The position numbers and the translations under genes were made by a program. A stretch of DNA of 64,000 nucleotides, taken from NCBI RefSeq assembly GCF_965218685.1, contig NZ_OZ244657.1, positions 496,001 to 560,000 of the forward strand, in the 5' to 3' direction. The notes beneath the pieces were generated by a model. The model was not told the DNA's origin, did not search any database, and worked only from the letters and a program-made list of their open reading frames with translations. This stretch comes from Thalassobius sp965218685. Its GTDB lineage: Bacteria; Pseudomonadota; Alphaproteobacteria; Rhodobacterales; Rhodobacteraceae. Shown here in pieces: positions 48,055-57,084 of the stretch (position 1 is its first letter; each line of letters opens with the position of its first letter).

Positions 48055-48714
48055 ATGTCCACCATTACACTTATTCGTCACGGTCAGGCCAACACCAGCG
48101 CCCAAGACGAAGACAGCTATGACAATCTCAGCGATCTGGGTCGTCAGCAAGCCACGTGGCTGGGCGATCACCTGGACGACACAGGCGAGCATTTCGAGCG
48201 CGTTTACTGTGGCACCCTGCGCCGCCATCGCCAAACGGCCGAGGAAATGCGTGCCCATACCCACGCCGAAATCATTCAGGACCCGCGCCTGAACGAGATG
48301 GAGTTCTTCACGCTCGCCAATCTCTTGCTGGACCAGCAAGGCATTCCCCTGCCGAAAAACCGCGAAGATTTCGTGACCTATATGCCGATGATGCTGAGCA
48401 AGTGGCAGGCGGGCGAGATTCAGGACCCCTATGAAACCTTTGAGCAGTTCGAATCCCGCGTGTGGGAAGCGATTCTGGACATTGATCAGGGCCGCGGGCC
48501 TTCCTTGGTGGTGACTTCGGGCGGGTTGATCGGCATGTGTTTCAAACAGGCGATGCGGCTGGACGTAACCGCCTTTTCGCGCACCTGCATGGCGATCATG
48601 AACACCTCGATGCACCGGCTGCACCGGATCGGAGACGATCTGAGCATGACGCAGTTCAACGCCATCCCGCATCTGGATCGACCTGACCGCCAGTTCGCCC
48701 AAACGCACCTGTAA
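48055..48714 (+). CDS. Histidine-phosphatase-family protein lacking the second catalytic His
   Basis: The product has 219 residues. The phosphoglycerate-mutase-like N-terminal motif LIRHGQANTS has the phospho-accepting His, and YCGTLRRHRQTAEEM matches the family. At the C-terminal second-His position the usual SHGG reads TSGG (VVTSGGLIGMC), so the general-base His is absent and activity may be altered. The gene is followed 15 bp later by the saccharopine dehydrogenase pair, suggesting one transcript, although no functional link is known. Confidence 0.78.
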   Translation: MSTITLIRHGQANTSAQDEDSYDNLSDLGRQQATWLGDHLDDTGEHFERVYCGTLRRHRQTAEEMRAHTHAEIIQDPRLNEMEFFTLANLLLDQQGIPLPKNREDFVTYMPMMLSKWQAGEIQDPYETFEQFESRVWEAILDIDQGRGPSLVVTSGGLIGMCFKQAMRLDVTAFSRTCMAIMNTSMHRLHRIGDDLSMTQFNAIPHLDRPDRQFAQTHL

Positions 48715-48729
48715 TCAAAGGAAGCAGCC

Positions 48730-49785
48730 ATGACACATCTTTGGGTCCGCGCCGAGCAGCGCGCTAACGAAGACCGCGTTGGCCTGACGCCCGAAGGCGT
48801 AAAGGCGCTGATCGCAGCCGGTATCCATGTGACGGTCGAGGAAAGCAAAACCCGCGCGATCCCCCTGCAGGGGTACATTGATGCGGGCGCCGAAATCGCG
48901 CCCGAAAACAGCTGGCCCACGGCGCCGCTGGACGCGATTATCTTCGGCCTGAAGGAACTGCCCGACGATGGAACGCCACTTCCGCACAAGCACATTATGT
49001 TCGGCCATGCCTACAAAGGGCAGCATTCGGGGAAGGCGCTGCTGAAACGGTTCAAGGCCGGCGGCGGTACGCTTTATGATCTTGAATACTTGGTGGATCA
49101 GGCCGGGCGGCGCGTTGCCGCTTTTGGGTACTGGGCGGGCTATGCAGGCGCTGCGGTGACGCTGAAGGCCTGGGCCGCGCAACAACGCGACGCCCTTTGC
49201 GGGCCGGTCGGAGTTTACCCCAGCAAGGACGCACTGAACGCCGAACTTCTGGCCGAACTGGACGCGCTTGGCCCCGACCGCCCGCGCGCCATCGTGATCG
49301 GTGCGCTTGGCCGCGTCGGCTCGGGCGCGGCAGATTTGTGCAGCGCCATGGGTATCGAAGTAACCAAGTGGGATATGGCTGAGACAGCCAGCGGAGGCCC
49401 CTTCCCCCAGATTCTGGATCACGACCTTTTTCTGAATTGTATCTTTGCGCGTCCTGGCACGCCGGTCTTTGTGCCTGCGAATGCCTTGACCGCCCCACGT
49501 AACCTAACGGCAATCGGAGACATCGCCTGCGATCCTGACAGCGACTACAACCCCGTCCCCGTCTATGACCGCGCCACCACCTGGGATGCCCCCGCCCTGC
49601 GCGTGGCCGATGACCCGGTGATGGATGTGATGGCGATTGACAATTTGCCCTCGATGCTGCCGGTTGAAAGCTCGGAAGACTATGCCGAACAGCTGCTGCC
49701 CTCGCTTCTGACGCTGGATGATCTAAGCGCGGGAGTCTGGGGCCGGGCAGAAGCCGAGTTCAAGAAACATGTGACGGAGGTTTGA
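48730..49785 (+). CDS. Saccharopine dehydrogenase, L-lysine-forming type
   Basis: The product has 351 residues, with AAAGGAAGCAGCC before the ATG. It belongs to the alanine-dehydrogenase-like Lys1 group: WVRAEQRANEDRVGLTPEGV, IFGLKELPDD, FGHAYKGQ, and a Rossmann motif IVIGALGRVGSGAADL. The enzyme interconverts L-lysine plus 2-oxoglutarate and saccharopine with NAD(P)(H). Together with the next gene it gives both steps of the saccharopine pathway; in marine Roseobacters this route usually degrades lysine. The two genes are separated by 2 bp. Confidence 0.87.
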   Translation: MTHLWVRAEQRANEDRVGLTPEGVKALIAAGIHVTVEESKTRAIPLQGYIDAGAEIAPENSWPTAPLDAIIFGLKELPDDGTPLPHKHIMFGHAYKGQHSGKALLKRFKAGGGTLYDLEYLVDQAGRRVAAFGYWAGYAGAAVTLKAWAAQQRDALCGPVGVYPSKDALNAELLAELDALGPDRPRAIVIGALGRVGSGAADLCSAMGIEVTKWDMAETASGGPFPQILDHDLFLNCIFARPGTPVFVPANALTAPRNLTAIGDIACDPDSDYNPVPVYDRATTWDAPALRVADDPVMDVMAIDNLPSMLPVESSEDYAEQLLPSLLTLDDLSAGVWGRAEAEFKKHVTEV

Positions 49786-49787
49786 GC

Positions 49788-50924
49788 ATGATCCATTGGT
49801 GTGGCACTGGCCTTTCGGCCATTCCCGGTTTGCGGCGCCTGCTGCAGCAGGGCGAACCCGTCGCCGTCTGGAACCGGACCACCGCCAAGGCGACCGAGGC
49901 CGTCGGTGATCTGACCGATGATATCCGCGTCTTTGACATCGACGCCCTGGGCACCGTTCTGGCCCCCGGTGATATCGTGGTGTCCATGCTGCCGGGTGAC
50001 TGGCACGTCCCGCTGGCCAAACTGTGCCTAACCAAGGACGCGCATTTCGTCTCGTCCTCGTATATCTCGCCCGAGATGCGCGCCTTGGATGATGCCGCGC
50101 GTGAAAATGGTCTGCGCTTTGTGAACGAGGTTGGCCTGGACCCGGGCATCGACCACCTGATGGCACACAAGCTGGTCGCAGCCTACCGCGCCTCGGACGC
50201 GTATGACGCTGGCAACACGCTGTCATTCATTTCCTACTGCGGTGGCATCCCCAAGCACCCCAACCCGTTCCGGTACAAATTCAGCTGGTCGCCTCTGGGC
50301 GTACTGAAGGCGCTGCGCTCGCCGTCGCGCTCGATCCGGGACTTTACGCAACTGGACGTGAACCGCCCGTGGGATGCGATCAGCAGCTTTGCGGCTCCGC
50401 TGCCTGCGCCCGAAACCTTCGAGGTATACCCCAACCGTGACTCGTTGCCCTTCATGGCGGATTACAAGTTCGATCCCGACTGGCGGGTCAAAGAGTTCGT
50501 CCGCGGCACCTTGCGTCTGAACGGCTGGGCCCAGGCTTGGGCGGATGTATTCACCGAGATTGAAACGCTGGAAGGCCCAAAGGGCGAGGCGCGCCTGGCC
50601 GAAATGTCTGATCAGTTCTGGGCCGAAAACGCCTATGAAGAGGACGAGCCTGACCGCGTGGTCATGTGCGTTGCCTTGAAGGCGGAAAAAGACGGACAGC
50701 CCGTCTGGCATCAGACCTATACGATGGATGCTTGGGGGGACGCGCGCGGCAGTGCGATGGCACGGCTGGTCTCGGTTCCCGTGTCGCTGGCGGTTCAGGC
50801 CGTCCAGGCAAGGGCGATTCCCGCAGGTGTCAGCGCGGCGCCGTCAGATCCGAAATTGCTGGAAGAATGGCTGACGCAGATTGACACCCTGGCCCAGCAT
50901 CTGGCCGTCGTGACCCACGTCTGA
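49788..50924 (+). CDS. Saccharopine dehydrogenase, L-glutamate-forming type (Lys9-like)
   Basis: The product has 378 residues. The N-terminal dinucleotide fold begins IHWCGTGLSAIPGL, then VVSMLPGDWHVPLAKLCL and FVNEVGLDPGIDHLMAHKLV, which are characteristic of the Lys9/SDH family; the C-terminal domain has the FSWSPLGVLKALRSPS substrate segment. The ATG has ACGGAGG upstream; an in-frame TTG two codons earlier is unlikely. It oxidises saccharopine to 2-aminoadipate semialdehyde plus glutamate, completing the pathway started by the preceding gene. Confidence 0.88.
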   Translation: MIHWCGTGLSAIPGLRRLLQQGEPVAVWNRTTAKATEAVGDLTDDIRVFDIDALGTVLAPGDIVVSMLPGDWHVPLAKLCLTKDAHFVSSSYISPEMRALDDAARENGLRFVNEVGLDPGIDHLMAHKLVAAYRASDAYDAGNTLSFISYCGGIPKHPNPFRYKFSWSPLGVLKALRSPSRSIRDFTQLDVNRPWDAISSFAAPLPAPETFEVYPNRDSLPFMADYKFDPDWRVKEFVRGTLRLNGWAQAWADVFTEIETLEGPKGEARLAEMSDQFWAENAYEEDEPDRVVMCVALKAEKDGQPVWHQTYTMDAWGDARGSAMARLVSVPVSLAVQAVQARAIPAGVSAAPSDPKLLEEWLTQIDTLAQHLAVVTHV

Positions 50925-50935
50925 CCCGAAGGTCG

Positions 50936-50967
50936 AGACGCGCCTGCGAGGAGTGACAGGCGCGTCT
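50936..50967. terminator. Terminator between the saccharopine genes and the small secreted gene
   Basis: AGACGCGCCTG and CAGGCGCGTCT form an 11-bp stem around a 10-base loop, followed by TTC. It lies between convergent genes. Confidence 0.75.
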
Positions 50968-50983
50968 TTCATGCAGCATAGAC

Positions 50984-51271
50984 TTAGTATGCCACGAAGT
51001 CGTTGTTGCCGGTGTCGCCAGCGCCGTCAAAGACATAAGCGGTGGTCACGCCGTTTACCGAAGGAGTGTCCGAGACGCCCAGATCGGTGACGATCTGCTC
51101 GCCGAAGGTGACCGAAACCGAGTTCAGGTTCAAACCCGAGTCTGCGGGGCCAAAGACGGCTTCGGCAGGTGCGTTGCGGGTCATGACGATGGCGTCACCA
51201 TCAACGTTCTGAGCAACGGCCGGAGCGGCAAAACCAAGGGCGGCGATAGCGGTGATGATTGCGATTTTCAT
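50984..51271 (-). CDS. Small secreted acidic protein, function unknown
   Basis: The product has 95 residues. The signal peptide MKIAIITAIAALGFAAPAVA is preceded by AAGGAA. The mature part is Asp/Val-rich without cysteine (NVDGDAIVMTRNAPAEA ... GAGDTGNNDFVAY). No recognisable domain. Confidence 0.65.
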   Translation of the reverse strand: MKIAIITAIAALGFAAPAVAQNVDGDAIVMTRNAPAEAVFGPADSGLNLNSVSVTFGEQIVTDLGVSDTPSVNGVTTAYVFDGAGDTGNNDFVAY

Positions 51272-51554
51272 AGTGTATTTCCTTTCCGTTTTTGAATGAT
51301 CGTTGTTCGATCTGAACCCGAGATGGGGCGGAAATGGTCGACACACAAGCGCCGCAACCCACTGAAATACGTGCGAAAATTCAGAACACCTCTGCATTTG
51401 TGCACGACACATGTTTGTGAGCGTTCAAGTCTATGAAATTCTTGGATTTTCGCTGCAGCGCAGCATGAAATCGGGGCAATTCTCACGCTTTTTCACAGAG
51501 GCAAAAACGTCGATTTCCGCCCTTGAAGACAATTTTTTAATCCCAAGAAAGCGA

Positions 51555-51881
51555 TCAGCCTCCGCGGATCAGGTCGTCCTCTTCGTCCTGAACGGACAAA
51601 CCAAGCGCCTCAAGCCCTGTTTCAAGGTGGTCTGACAGGTGCGGTGTGCCGATCAGATAGTCTGGCGTGGGTACCGTGGCCTCGGCAATGGCGGTCGCGC
51701 GGGCCTCTTCAAACTCGTCTGCATCAAAGCTGTCGCGCCCGATCCACATCACGGCGACCAGATCCACCTGTTCCTCTTCGGTTAGCCGATCCAGAAAGGC
51801 CCGCAGCTCACCTTCGGCGCGGTCCAGCTCGCGCGCCATCAGAATGACATTCGCAATTTTGGTCAAATTGATCTGTAGCAT
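51555..51881 (-). CDS. DUF3775-family protein
   Basis: The product has 108 residues of acidic, helical sequence. The pattern ANVILMARELDRAEGELRAF, MWIGRDSF and PDYLIGTPHLSDHLETGL is the DUF3775 signature. Cytosolic and of unknown role. About 280 bp upstream of the small secreted gene. Confidence 0.8.
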   Translation of the reverse strand: MLQINLTKIANVILMARELDRAEGELRAFLDRLTEEEQVDLVAVMWIGRDSFDADEFEEARATAIAEATVPTPDYLIGTPHLSDHLETGLEALGLSVQDEEDDLIRGG

Positions 51882-51963
51882 CGGTGCTCTCCTGTCTGCG
51901 CTTCGTCAACGGACAGAGTGGCCCGAACCGCTGACCTGCGCTTTGATCTGGGGCAAATGCCGC

Positions 51964-53136
51964 TTAGGCGCCTTTCGGGCGGTCGATAGGCACCACGGGC
52001 GGGTCGGTGTCAGGGGCCAGTTCCTCGAAGTCGAAATTATCCAGCCGACGGGCACGGCGCCCTGCCTTGTCAGCACTGATCTTGATGTCCGAGATATCCT
52101 TGGCTGCCTGCCCGAAATGCCGGTCCAAGTTTTCCACGCGCGTGCCCAGACGTTCAACATCAGCAAACAGCAGCGCCAGTTCCTTGCGGATCGCGCCGGC
52201 CTGTTCGCGCATCCTTGCGTCTTTCAGGATGGCGCGCATCGTGTTCAGCGTGGCCATGCAAGTGGTGGGCGACACGATCCAGACCCGTTTGTCGAACCCT
52301 TCGCGCACCAGTTCAGGGAAGCGCGAATGCAGCTCGGCATAGACGGCCTCGGACGGCAGGAACATCAGCGCGCCGTCAGCAGTCTCACCCTCGATCAGGT
52401 ATTTGTCCGAGATCGCTTTGATATGCGCGCGCACGGCCTGCCGCAGCATTGTGGCCGCGCGGTTGAATTGCTCTTGCGTTTCGGCACGGACCAGCGCCTC
52501 GTAGGGTTCCAGCGGGAACTTGCTGTCAATCGCGATGGGGCCCGGAGGGTTCGGTAAGTGGATCAGGCAATCGGCACGCTTTCCATTGGACAGGGTCGCT
52601 TGCCAGGTAAAGCTATCAGCGGGCAGCGCCTTGGACACGATATCACGCAGCTGAATTTCACCGAAAGCCCCGCGGGTCTGTTTGTTCGACAGGATGTCCT
52701 GCAGGCTGAGAACATCGCCGGACAGCTTGGTAATATTGTCCTGCGCCTTGTCGATGGCTTGCAGGCGCTGCTGCAACTCGCCCAGCGAATGCGCCGTACG
52801 GCGGGCCGAGCCTTGCAGGTTCTCGGACATGTTCTGGTTCACCTGCGCCAGACGTTTTTCCATCAGTTGCAACATACTGGTCTGCGAGGCCGCCTGCGCC
52901 TCGGATACATGAGTCAGACCGCCCGCAAGCTGCTGCTGCCCGTCAGACAGCATTTGCACGCGCTGACCCAACTGCTGCATCTGTTGCGACAGGGGCGCGG
53001 CCATGCGCGCGGATTGGCCCGACGCGCGGACGGCCATGATCAGCAGGATCAGCACCAGCAGCACAACGCCCCCACCTGCCAGAGCAGCCAGCATCAAAGG
53101 GTCGCTCAGGTCATAGGTCTGTCCGTTGATCGTCAT
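51964..53136 (-). CDS. rmuC: RmuC-family DNA recombination protein
   Basis: The product has 390 residues. One N-terminal membrane helix (AGGGVVLLVLILLIMAV) precedes a long coiled coil (about 45-150). The RmuC nuclease-like domain follows: RGAFGEIQLRDIVSKALP, LIHLPNPPGPIAIDSKFPL and GALMFLPSEAVYAEL. It limits inversions and aberrant recombination. Its ATG overlaps the mutL stop, so mutL and rmuC are translated together. Confidence 0.9.
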   Translation of the reverse strand: MTINGQTYDLSDPLMLAALAGGGVVLLVLILLIMAVRASGQSARMAAPLSQQMQQLGQRVQMLSDGQQQLAGGLTHVSEAQAASQTSMLQLMEKRLAQVNQNMSENLQGSARRTAHSLGELQQRLQAIDKAQDNITKLSGDVLSLQDILSNKQTRGAFGEIQLRDIVSKALPADSFTWQATLSNGKRADCLIHLPNPPGPIAIDSKFPLEPYEALVRAETQEQFNRAATMLRQAVRAHIKAISDKYLIEGETADGALMFLPSEAVYAELHSRFPELVREGFDKRVWIVSPTTCMATLNTMRAILKDARMREQAGAIRKELALLFADVERLGTRVENLDRHFGQAAKDISDIKISADKAGRRARRLDNFDFEELAPDTDPPVVPIDRPKGA

Positions 53137-54986
53137 GTTGTCCGTCCGAATAGGCGTTCGATATCTGCCAGCCGCAGTTCGACATAAGTGGGGCGGCCGT
53201 GGTTGCATTGGCCGGAATGGGGCGTTGCCTCCATCTCGCGCAGCAGGGCGTTCATTTCCTCGGCGCGCATACGGCGCCCGGATCGGATCGAGCCATGGCA
53301 GGCCACGCGCGACAGGATCGCCTCGATCCGGGCTTGCACGGTCTGGCTGCTGCCCAGGTCGGCCAGCTCGTCCAGAATATCCAGGATCATGGCGCGGGCG
53401 TTCACCTCGCCCAGAATGGCCGGGGTTTCGCGCACGGCCAGCGCGCCGCCGCCGAAGGCTTCGATGAACAGGCCCAGTTTCTGCAGGTCCTCGGACAGCT
53501 CCAGAATGCGGGCACAATCGCCCTCGGACAGCTCGACGATCTCGGGGATCAGCAAGGCCTGCGAGGGCACGCCGTTTTTGGCCATCTGCGCCTTCAGCTT
53601 TTCATAGACCAGACGTTCGTGGGCGGCGTGCTGATCGATGATGACCATGCCGGTTTCGGTCTGCGCGATGATGTAATTCTCATGCACCTGCGCGCGCGCC
53701 GCGCCCAAAGGCAACCGTTCCAGCGGCGTTTCCTCGGGCGCTTCGGCCACCTCTTCGACGCGAGCGCTGTAGGTTTCCCCCAAATCAGCGAAACCCGGCG
53801 CGGGGGCTTGCGCCTGATAGCTGGCGCGCATCGCCCCATTCGAGGGCCGGTCCATCTGATAGACCCGCGCGGGGGCGTCCACAGGCTCGGGACGAAAAGC
53901 GCCCAACGTGGCGTTTGCAACGGTGGTCGAGGCGCGGTGCCCCGCCTCGGCCAGTGCGTGCCGCAGCGCGGACACGATCAGCCCGCGCACCACGCCCGGA
54001 TCACGGAACCGGACCTCGGATTTCGCGGGGTGCACGTTCACGTCCACCTTATGCGGGTCGCATTCAATGAACAGCGCGGCGGCGGGATGCCGATCCCGGC
54101 TGAGGAAATCGAAATACGCCCCACGCAGCGCCCCGATCAGCAGCTTGTCCCGCACCGGGCGGCCGTTGACGAACAGGAACTGCGCCACAGCCGAGCCGCG
54201 CGAATAGGTGGGCAGCGCGGCATAGCCCGTCAGCATGAAACCCTCACGCTCGGCATCAATCTTCAGCGAATTCTCGGCAAACTCGGCCCCCAGAATGCGG
54301 GCCAAACGGCCATGCAGCGCATCGAACAAATCACCGCTTTCGGGATCCGCACGGAAGGTCACGCGCCCCTCACCCCCGCCCGAGACATCGCGCAAGGTGA
54401 AACCCACGAAAGGTTCGGCCATGGCCAGACGTTTGACGATGTCGGTGATCGCCTGCATCTCGGCTCGGTCGGTACGCAGGAATTTCAGACGAGCTGGCGT
54501 AGCATAGAACAGATCGCGCAGTTCGACCACGGTACCGACGGTCAGCGCTGCGGGTTTGACGGGGGACATTTCCCCGCCCGCAACAGCAATTTGGGCCGCG
54601 TCCTGTCCGACCGCACGGCTGGTGATCGTCAGCCGCCCGACAGCCCCCAGAGAGGGCAACGCCTCGCCGCGGAAGCCGAAGCTGTGGATATTCAGCAGGT
54701 CCGTCCCGTCAATTTTCGAGGTCGCATGCCGCGACAGGGCCAGCGGCAGCTGTTCGGGCGCAATCCCGCATCCGTCATCGGTGACTTTGATCAGGGTCTT
54801 GCCGCCGTCCGCGATCGCGATGTCGATCCGGCGCGCGCCAGCGTCCAGCGCGTTTTCCACCAGTTCCTTAACGGCCGAGGCGGGGCGCTCAACAACTTCG
54901 CCCGCCGCAATCCGGTTGATTGCGGCGTCGTCCAGCTGCCGAATAACGGGCTGATCTGTGGATATCTTGGGGTTGGCCTGAGACAT
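53133..54986 (-). CDS. mutL: DNA mismatch repair protein MutL
   Basis: The product has 617 residues. The GHKL ATPase N-domain contains AIARIAAGEVVERPASA-type sequence (INRIAAGEVVERPASAVK), ENALDAGA, DDGCGI and FGFRGEALPS. The C-terminal domain has the metal-binding endonuclease motif DQHAAHERLVYE, with supporting RVACHGSIRSG and CNHGRPT, so this MutL should nick DNA itself. That fits an organism using MutL nicking rather than MutH strand discrimination. It is coupled to rmuC. Confidence 0.95.
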   Translation of the reverse strand: MSQANPKISTDQPVIRQLDDAAINRIAAGEVVERPASAVKELVENALDAGARRIDIAIADGGKTLIKVTDDGCGIAPEQLPLALSRHATSKIDGTDLLNIHSFGFRGEALPSLGAVGRLTITSRAVGQDAAQIAVAGGEMSPVKPAALTVGTVVELRDLFYATPARLKFLRTDRAEMQAITDIVKRLAMAEPFVGFTLRDVSGGGEGRVTFRADPESGDLFDALHGRLARILGAEFAENSLKIDAEREGFMLTGYAALPTYSRGSAVAQFLFVNGRPVRDKLLIGALRGAYFDFLSRDRHPAAALFIECDPHKVDVNVHPAKSEVRFRDPGVVRGLIVSALRHALAEAGHRASTTVANATLGAFRPEPVDAPARVYQMDRPSNGAMRASYQAQAPAPGFADLGETYSARVEEVAEAPEETPLERLPLGAARAQVHENYIIAQTETGMVIIDQHAAHERLVYEKLKAQMAKNGVPSQALLIPEIVELSEGDCARILELSEDLQKLGLFIEAFGGGALAVRETPAILGEVNARAMILDILDELADLGSSQTVQARIEAILSRVACHGSIRSGRRMRAEEMNALLREMEATPHSGQCNHGRPTYVELRLADIERLFGRTT

Positions 54987-55069
54987 ACCCCAACCTGTAG
55001 CATGACCCGCGCCGATTCTGCCAATGGGAATTCCCGCTTTGTTCGCCCGCCTATGTCACAAAAGAAAAA

Positions 55070-55092
55070 GCCCGGGCGATGACCGCCCGGGC
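55070..55092 (-). terminator. Rho-independent terminator of the glnK-amtB operon
   Basis: GCCCGGGCG and CGCCCGGGC form a 9-bp stem with a 5-base loop. On the minus strand it is followed by CTTTTTCTTTT. Confidence 0.9.
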
Positions 55093-55120
55093 AAGGTTCA
55101 AAGCTGATAGGAAGGATAAA

Positions 55121-56455
55121 TCAGCCTTTGGAGAACTCGGGGTACGCTTCCATACCCAGCTCGGCCATATCCAGACCGTTGATCTCGTCTTCTTCGCTGA
55201 CGCGCAGACCCATGATCATCTTCAGGATGAACCAGGTCACAGCCGACATGACCACGGTGGCCGCGCCGATGACGATGATACCGTACAGCTGAGCGCCCAG
55301 GGTTGCGTCACCGTTGGTGAAGACAACAGCGATGGTGCCCCAGATACCAGCCAGCAGGTGGACCGGGATCGCGCCGACAACGTCGTCGATTTTCAGCTTG
55401 TCCAGGAAGGGAACCGCGAAGACCACGATCACACCGCCGACCATACCGATCAGGGTTGCTGCGCCCAGCGAGGGGGTCAGCGGCTCTGCGGTGATCGACA
55501 CCAGGCCAGCCAGCGCGCCGTTCAGCACCATGGTCAGGTCAGGTTTCTTGTACAGGATCTGCGTCAGGATCAGGGCTGCGATGGCGCCGCCTGCTGCTGC
55601 AGTGTTGGTGTTCGAGAAGATACGCGACACGTCGGCAACGTCACCAACCGAGCCCATGGCCAGCTGCGAACCGCCGTTGAAGCCGAACCAACCCAGCCAC
55701 AGGATGAACGTACCCAAGGTTGCCAGGGGCAGGTTCGAACCGGGCATCGGGATGGTTTTGCCATCTTTGTACTTGCCGATACGCGGGCCCAGGATGATTG
55801 CGCCAGTCAGAGCAGCCCAGCCGCCGACCGAGTGCACGATGGTCGAACCAGCGAAGTCCGAGAAGCCAGCTTCGCCAACAAAACCGCCGCCCCAGGTCCA
55901 CGATGCGGTGAACGGGTAGATGATCGAAGTCAGGACGATGGTGAAGATCAGGAAGGGCCACAGTTTGATACGCTCGGCCACAGTGCCCGAAACGATCGAG
56001 GCGGTGGCGGCACAGAACATCAGCTGGAAGAAGAAGTCCGAACCGGTCGAGGCGTACGAGTAATCGTCGGCTGCGTCGGCGGTCACGCCAACAGCTTCCA
56101 GGACACCAGGGCCCCAAACGCCGGACAGGATACCTTCGACCGACCAGGTACCCAGCGGGTACATCAGGTTATAACCGATCAGGTAGTAGAAGATGGCGGC
56201 CAGACCGAACAGCGCCATGTTCTTGGTCAGCTGCATGGCAACGTTTTTCGAACGCACCAGGCCGGCTTCCAGCATGGCAAAGCCAGCGGCCATGAAGAAC
56301 ACCAGGAAGCCGCCCACAAGGAACAGCAACGAGTTCAGAATGAAGACGGTATCGGTCGACGGATTTACGCCCGCAACCGGCCCTTCGTCTGCAAGACCCA
56401 GGCTGGGCAGCGCGGTCAGCGCGGCGACCAGGGCCAGTTTTTTCGTCAGGTTCAT
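55121..56455 (-). CDS. amtB: Ammonium transporter
   Basis: The product has 444 residues with a signal peptide (MNLTKKLALVAALTALPSLG) and eleven hydrophobic helices. Hallmarks include AGFAMLEAGLVRSKN, FCAATASIVSGTVAER, GWAALTGAIILGPR and IPVHLLAGIWGTI. It conducts ammonium/ammonia at low nitrogen and is blocked by GlnK. The start MNLTKK is chosen because AAGGAA lies six bases upstream, whereas an ATG two codons earlier directly touches that ribosome site. Confidence 0.95.
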   Translation of the reverse strand: MNLTKKLALVAALTALPSLGLADEGPVAGVNPSTDTVFILNSLLFLVGGFLVFFMAAGFAMLEAGLVRSKNVAMQLTKNMALFGLAAIFYYLIGYNLMYPLGTWSVEGILSGVWGPGVLEAVGVTADAADDYSYASTGSDFFFQLMFCAATASIVSGTVAERIKLWPFLIFTIVLTSIIYPFTASWTWGGGFVGEAGFSDFAGSTIVHSVGGWAALTGAIILGPRIGKYKDGKTIPMPGSNLPLATLGTFILWLGWFGFNGGSQLAMGSVGDVADVSRIFSNTNTAAAGGAIAALILTQILYKKPDLTMVLNGALAGLVSITAEPLTPSLGAATLIGMVGGVIVVFAVPFLDKLKIDDVVGAIPVHLLAGIWGTIAVVFTNGDATLGAQLYGIIVIGAATVVMSAVTWFILKMIMGLRVSEEDEINGLDMAELGMEAYPEFSKG

Positions 56456-56486
56456 AGTCATTTCCTTAGTTTCCCCCGTGCGCGAC

Positions 56487-56825
56487 TTACAGCGCGTCAT
56501 CGTTCGATTCGCCGGTACGCACGCGAACTGCTTGTGCGACATCCAGCACGAAAATCTTGCCGTCGCCGATCTTGCCGGTGCGGGCAGTGTTGGTGATGGT
56601 TTCAACGACCTGATCGGCCATCGAAGCATTCACAACGATTTCCAGTTTGATTTTCGGCACAAAGTTCACCGCGTATTCTGCACCGCGATAAATTTCAGTG
56701 TGGCCGGACTGCGAACCGAAACCTTTAATTTCGGTCACCATCATGCCGCGCACGCCGATGTCGGTCAGCGCCTCGCGGACCTCCTCCAGCTTGAACGGTT
56801 TGATCGTAGCAATGATGAGTTTCAC
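56487..56825 (-). CDS. glnK: Nitrogen regulatory protein P-II
   Basis: The product has 112 residues, the exact P-II length. It starts at GTG (AAGGGG upstream), giving the canonical opening (M)KLIIATIKPFKLEEVREAL. The T-loop contains the uridylylation Tyr51 in GHTEIYRGAEYAVNF, and the C-terminal segment GKIGDGKIFVLDVAQAVRVR binds ATP. It senses 2-oxoglutarate and ATP/ADP and gates AmtB. It precedes amtB by 31 bp on the same strand. Confidence 0.95.
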   Translation of the reverse strand: MKLIIATIKPFKLEEVREALTDIGVRGMMVTEIKGFGSQSGHTEIYRGAEYAVNFVPKIKLEIVVNASMADQVVETITNTARTGKIGDGKIFVLDVAQAVRVRTGESNDDAL

Positions 56826-56913
56826 CTTGATCCCCTTGTCGTTATGCTGCGGGAAGCCCCGCTGTTTGCATCCGCAGAGAAACACGAGGAAGAGGGTGTG
56901 CGTGAAGAGATCA

Positions 56914-56960
56914 GCCCAAAAAAGCGCCTAATATTGGGATTGAACGCCTATTTTTTGGGC
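56914..56960. repeat. Inverted repeat upstream of glnK
   Basis: Arms GCCCAAAAAA (56914-56923) and TTTTTTGGGC (56951-56960) are separated by 27 bp containing two CGCCTA copies. It is 90-130 bp upstream of the glnK start, so it may be a regulator site for nitrogen control. No complete sigma-54 promoter was found here. Confidence 0.5.
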
Positions 56961-57084
56961 GAGGCTGCTCATTTGCACAAAAAATGGGCGACTTAAAAAC
57001 GCGTTTGTGAACAAATCACTACCTCAACAATCCCGCATTCACCGAGTATGATGGGCAAAACAGCAGGCTCGGGCAGGGCAAGAC

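Noticed and set aside
53199..55082. 627-codon open frame antisense to mutL
   Set aside because: GC-rich codon bias of mutL leaves its complementary frame open; no domains, and mutL itself is unambiguous. The same applies to the 505-codon frame opposite amtB, the 510-codon frame opposite the PBP and the 401-466-codon frames opposite the LIV genes.
56826..57000. Sigma-54 promoter for glnK
   Set aside because: No TGGCAC-N5-TTGC element on the minus strand at a sensible distance.
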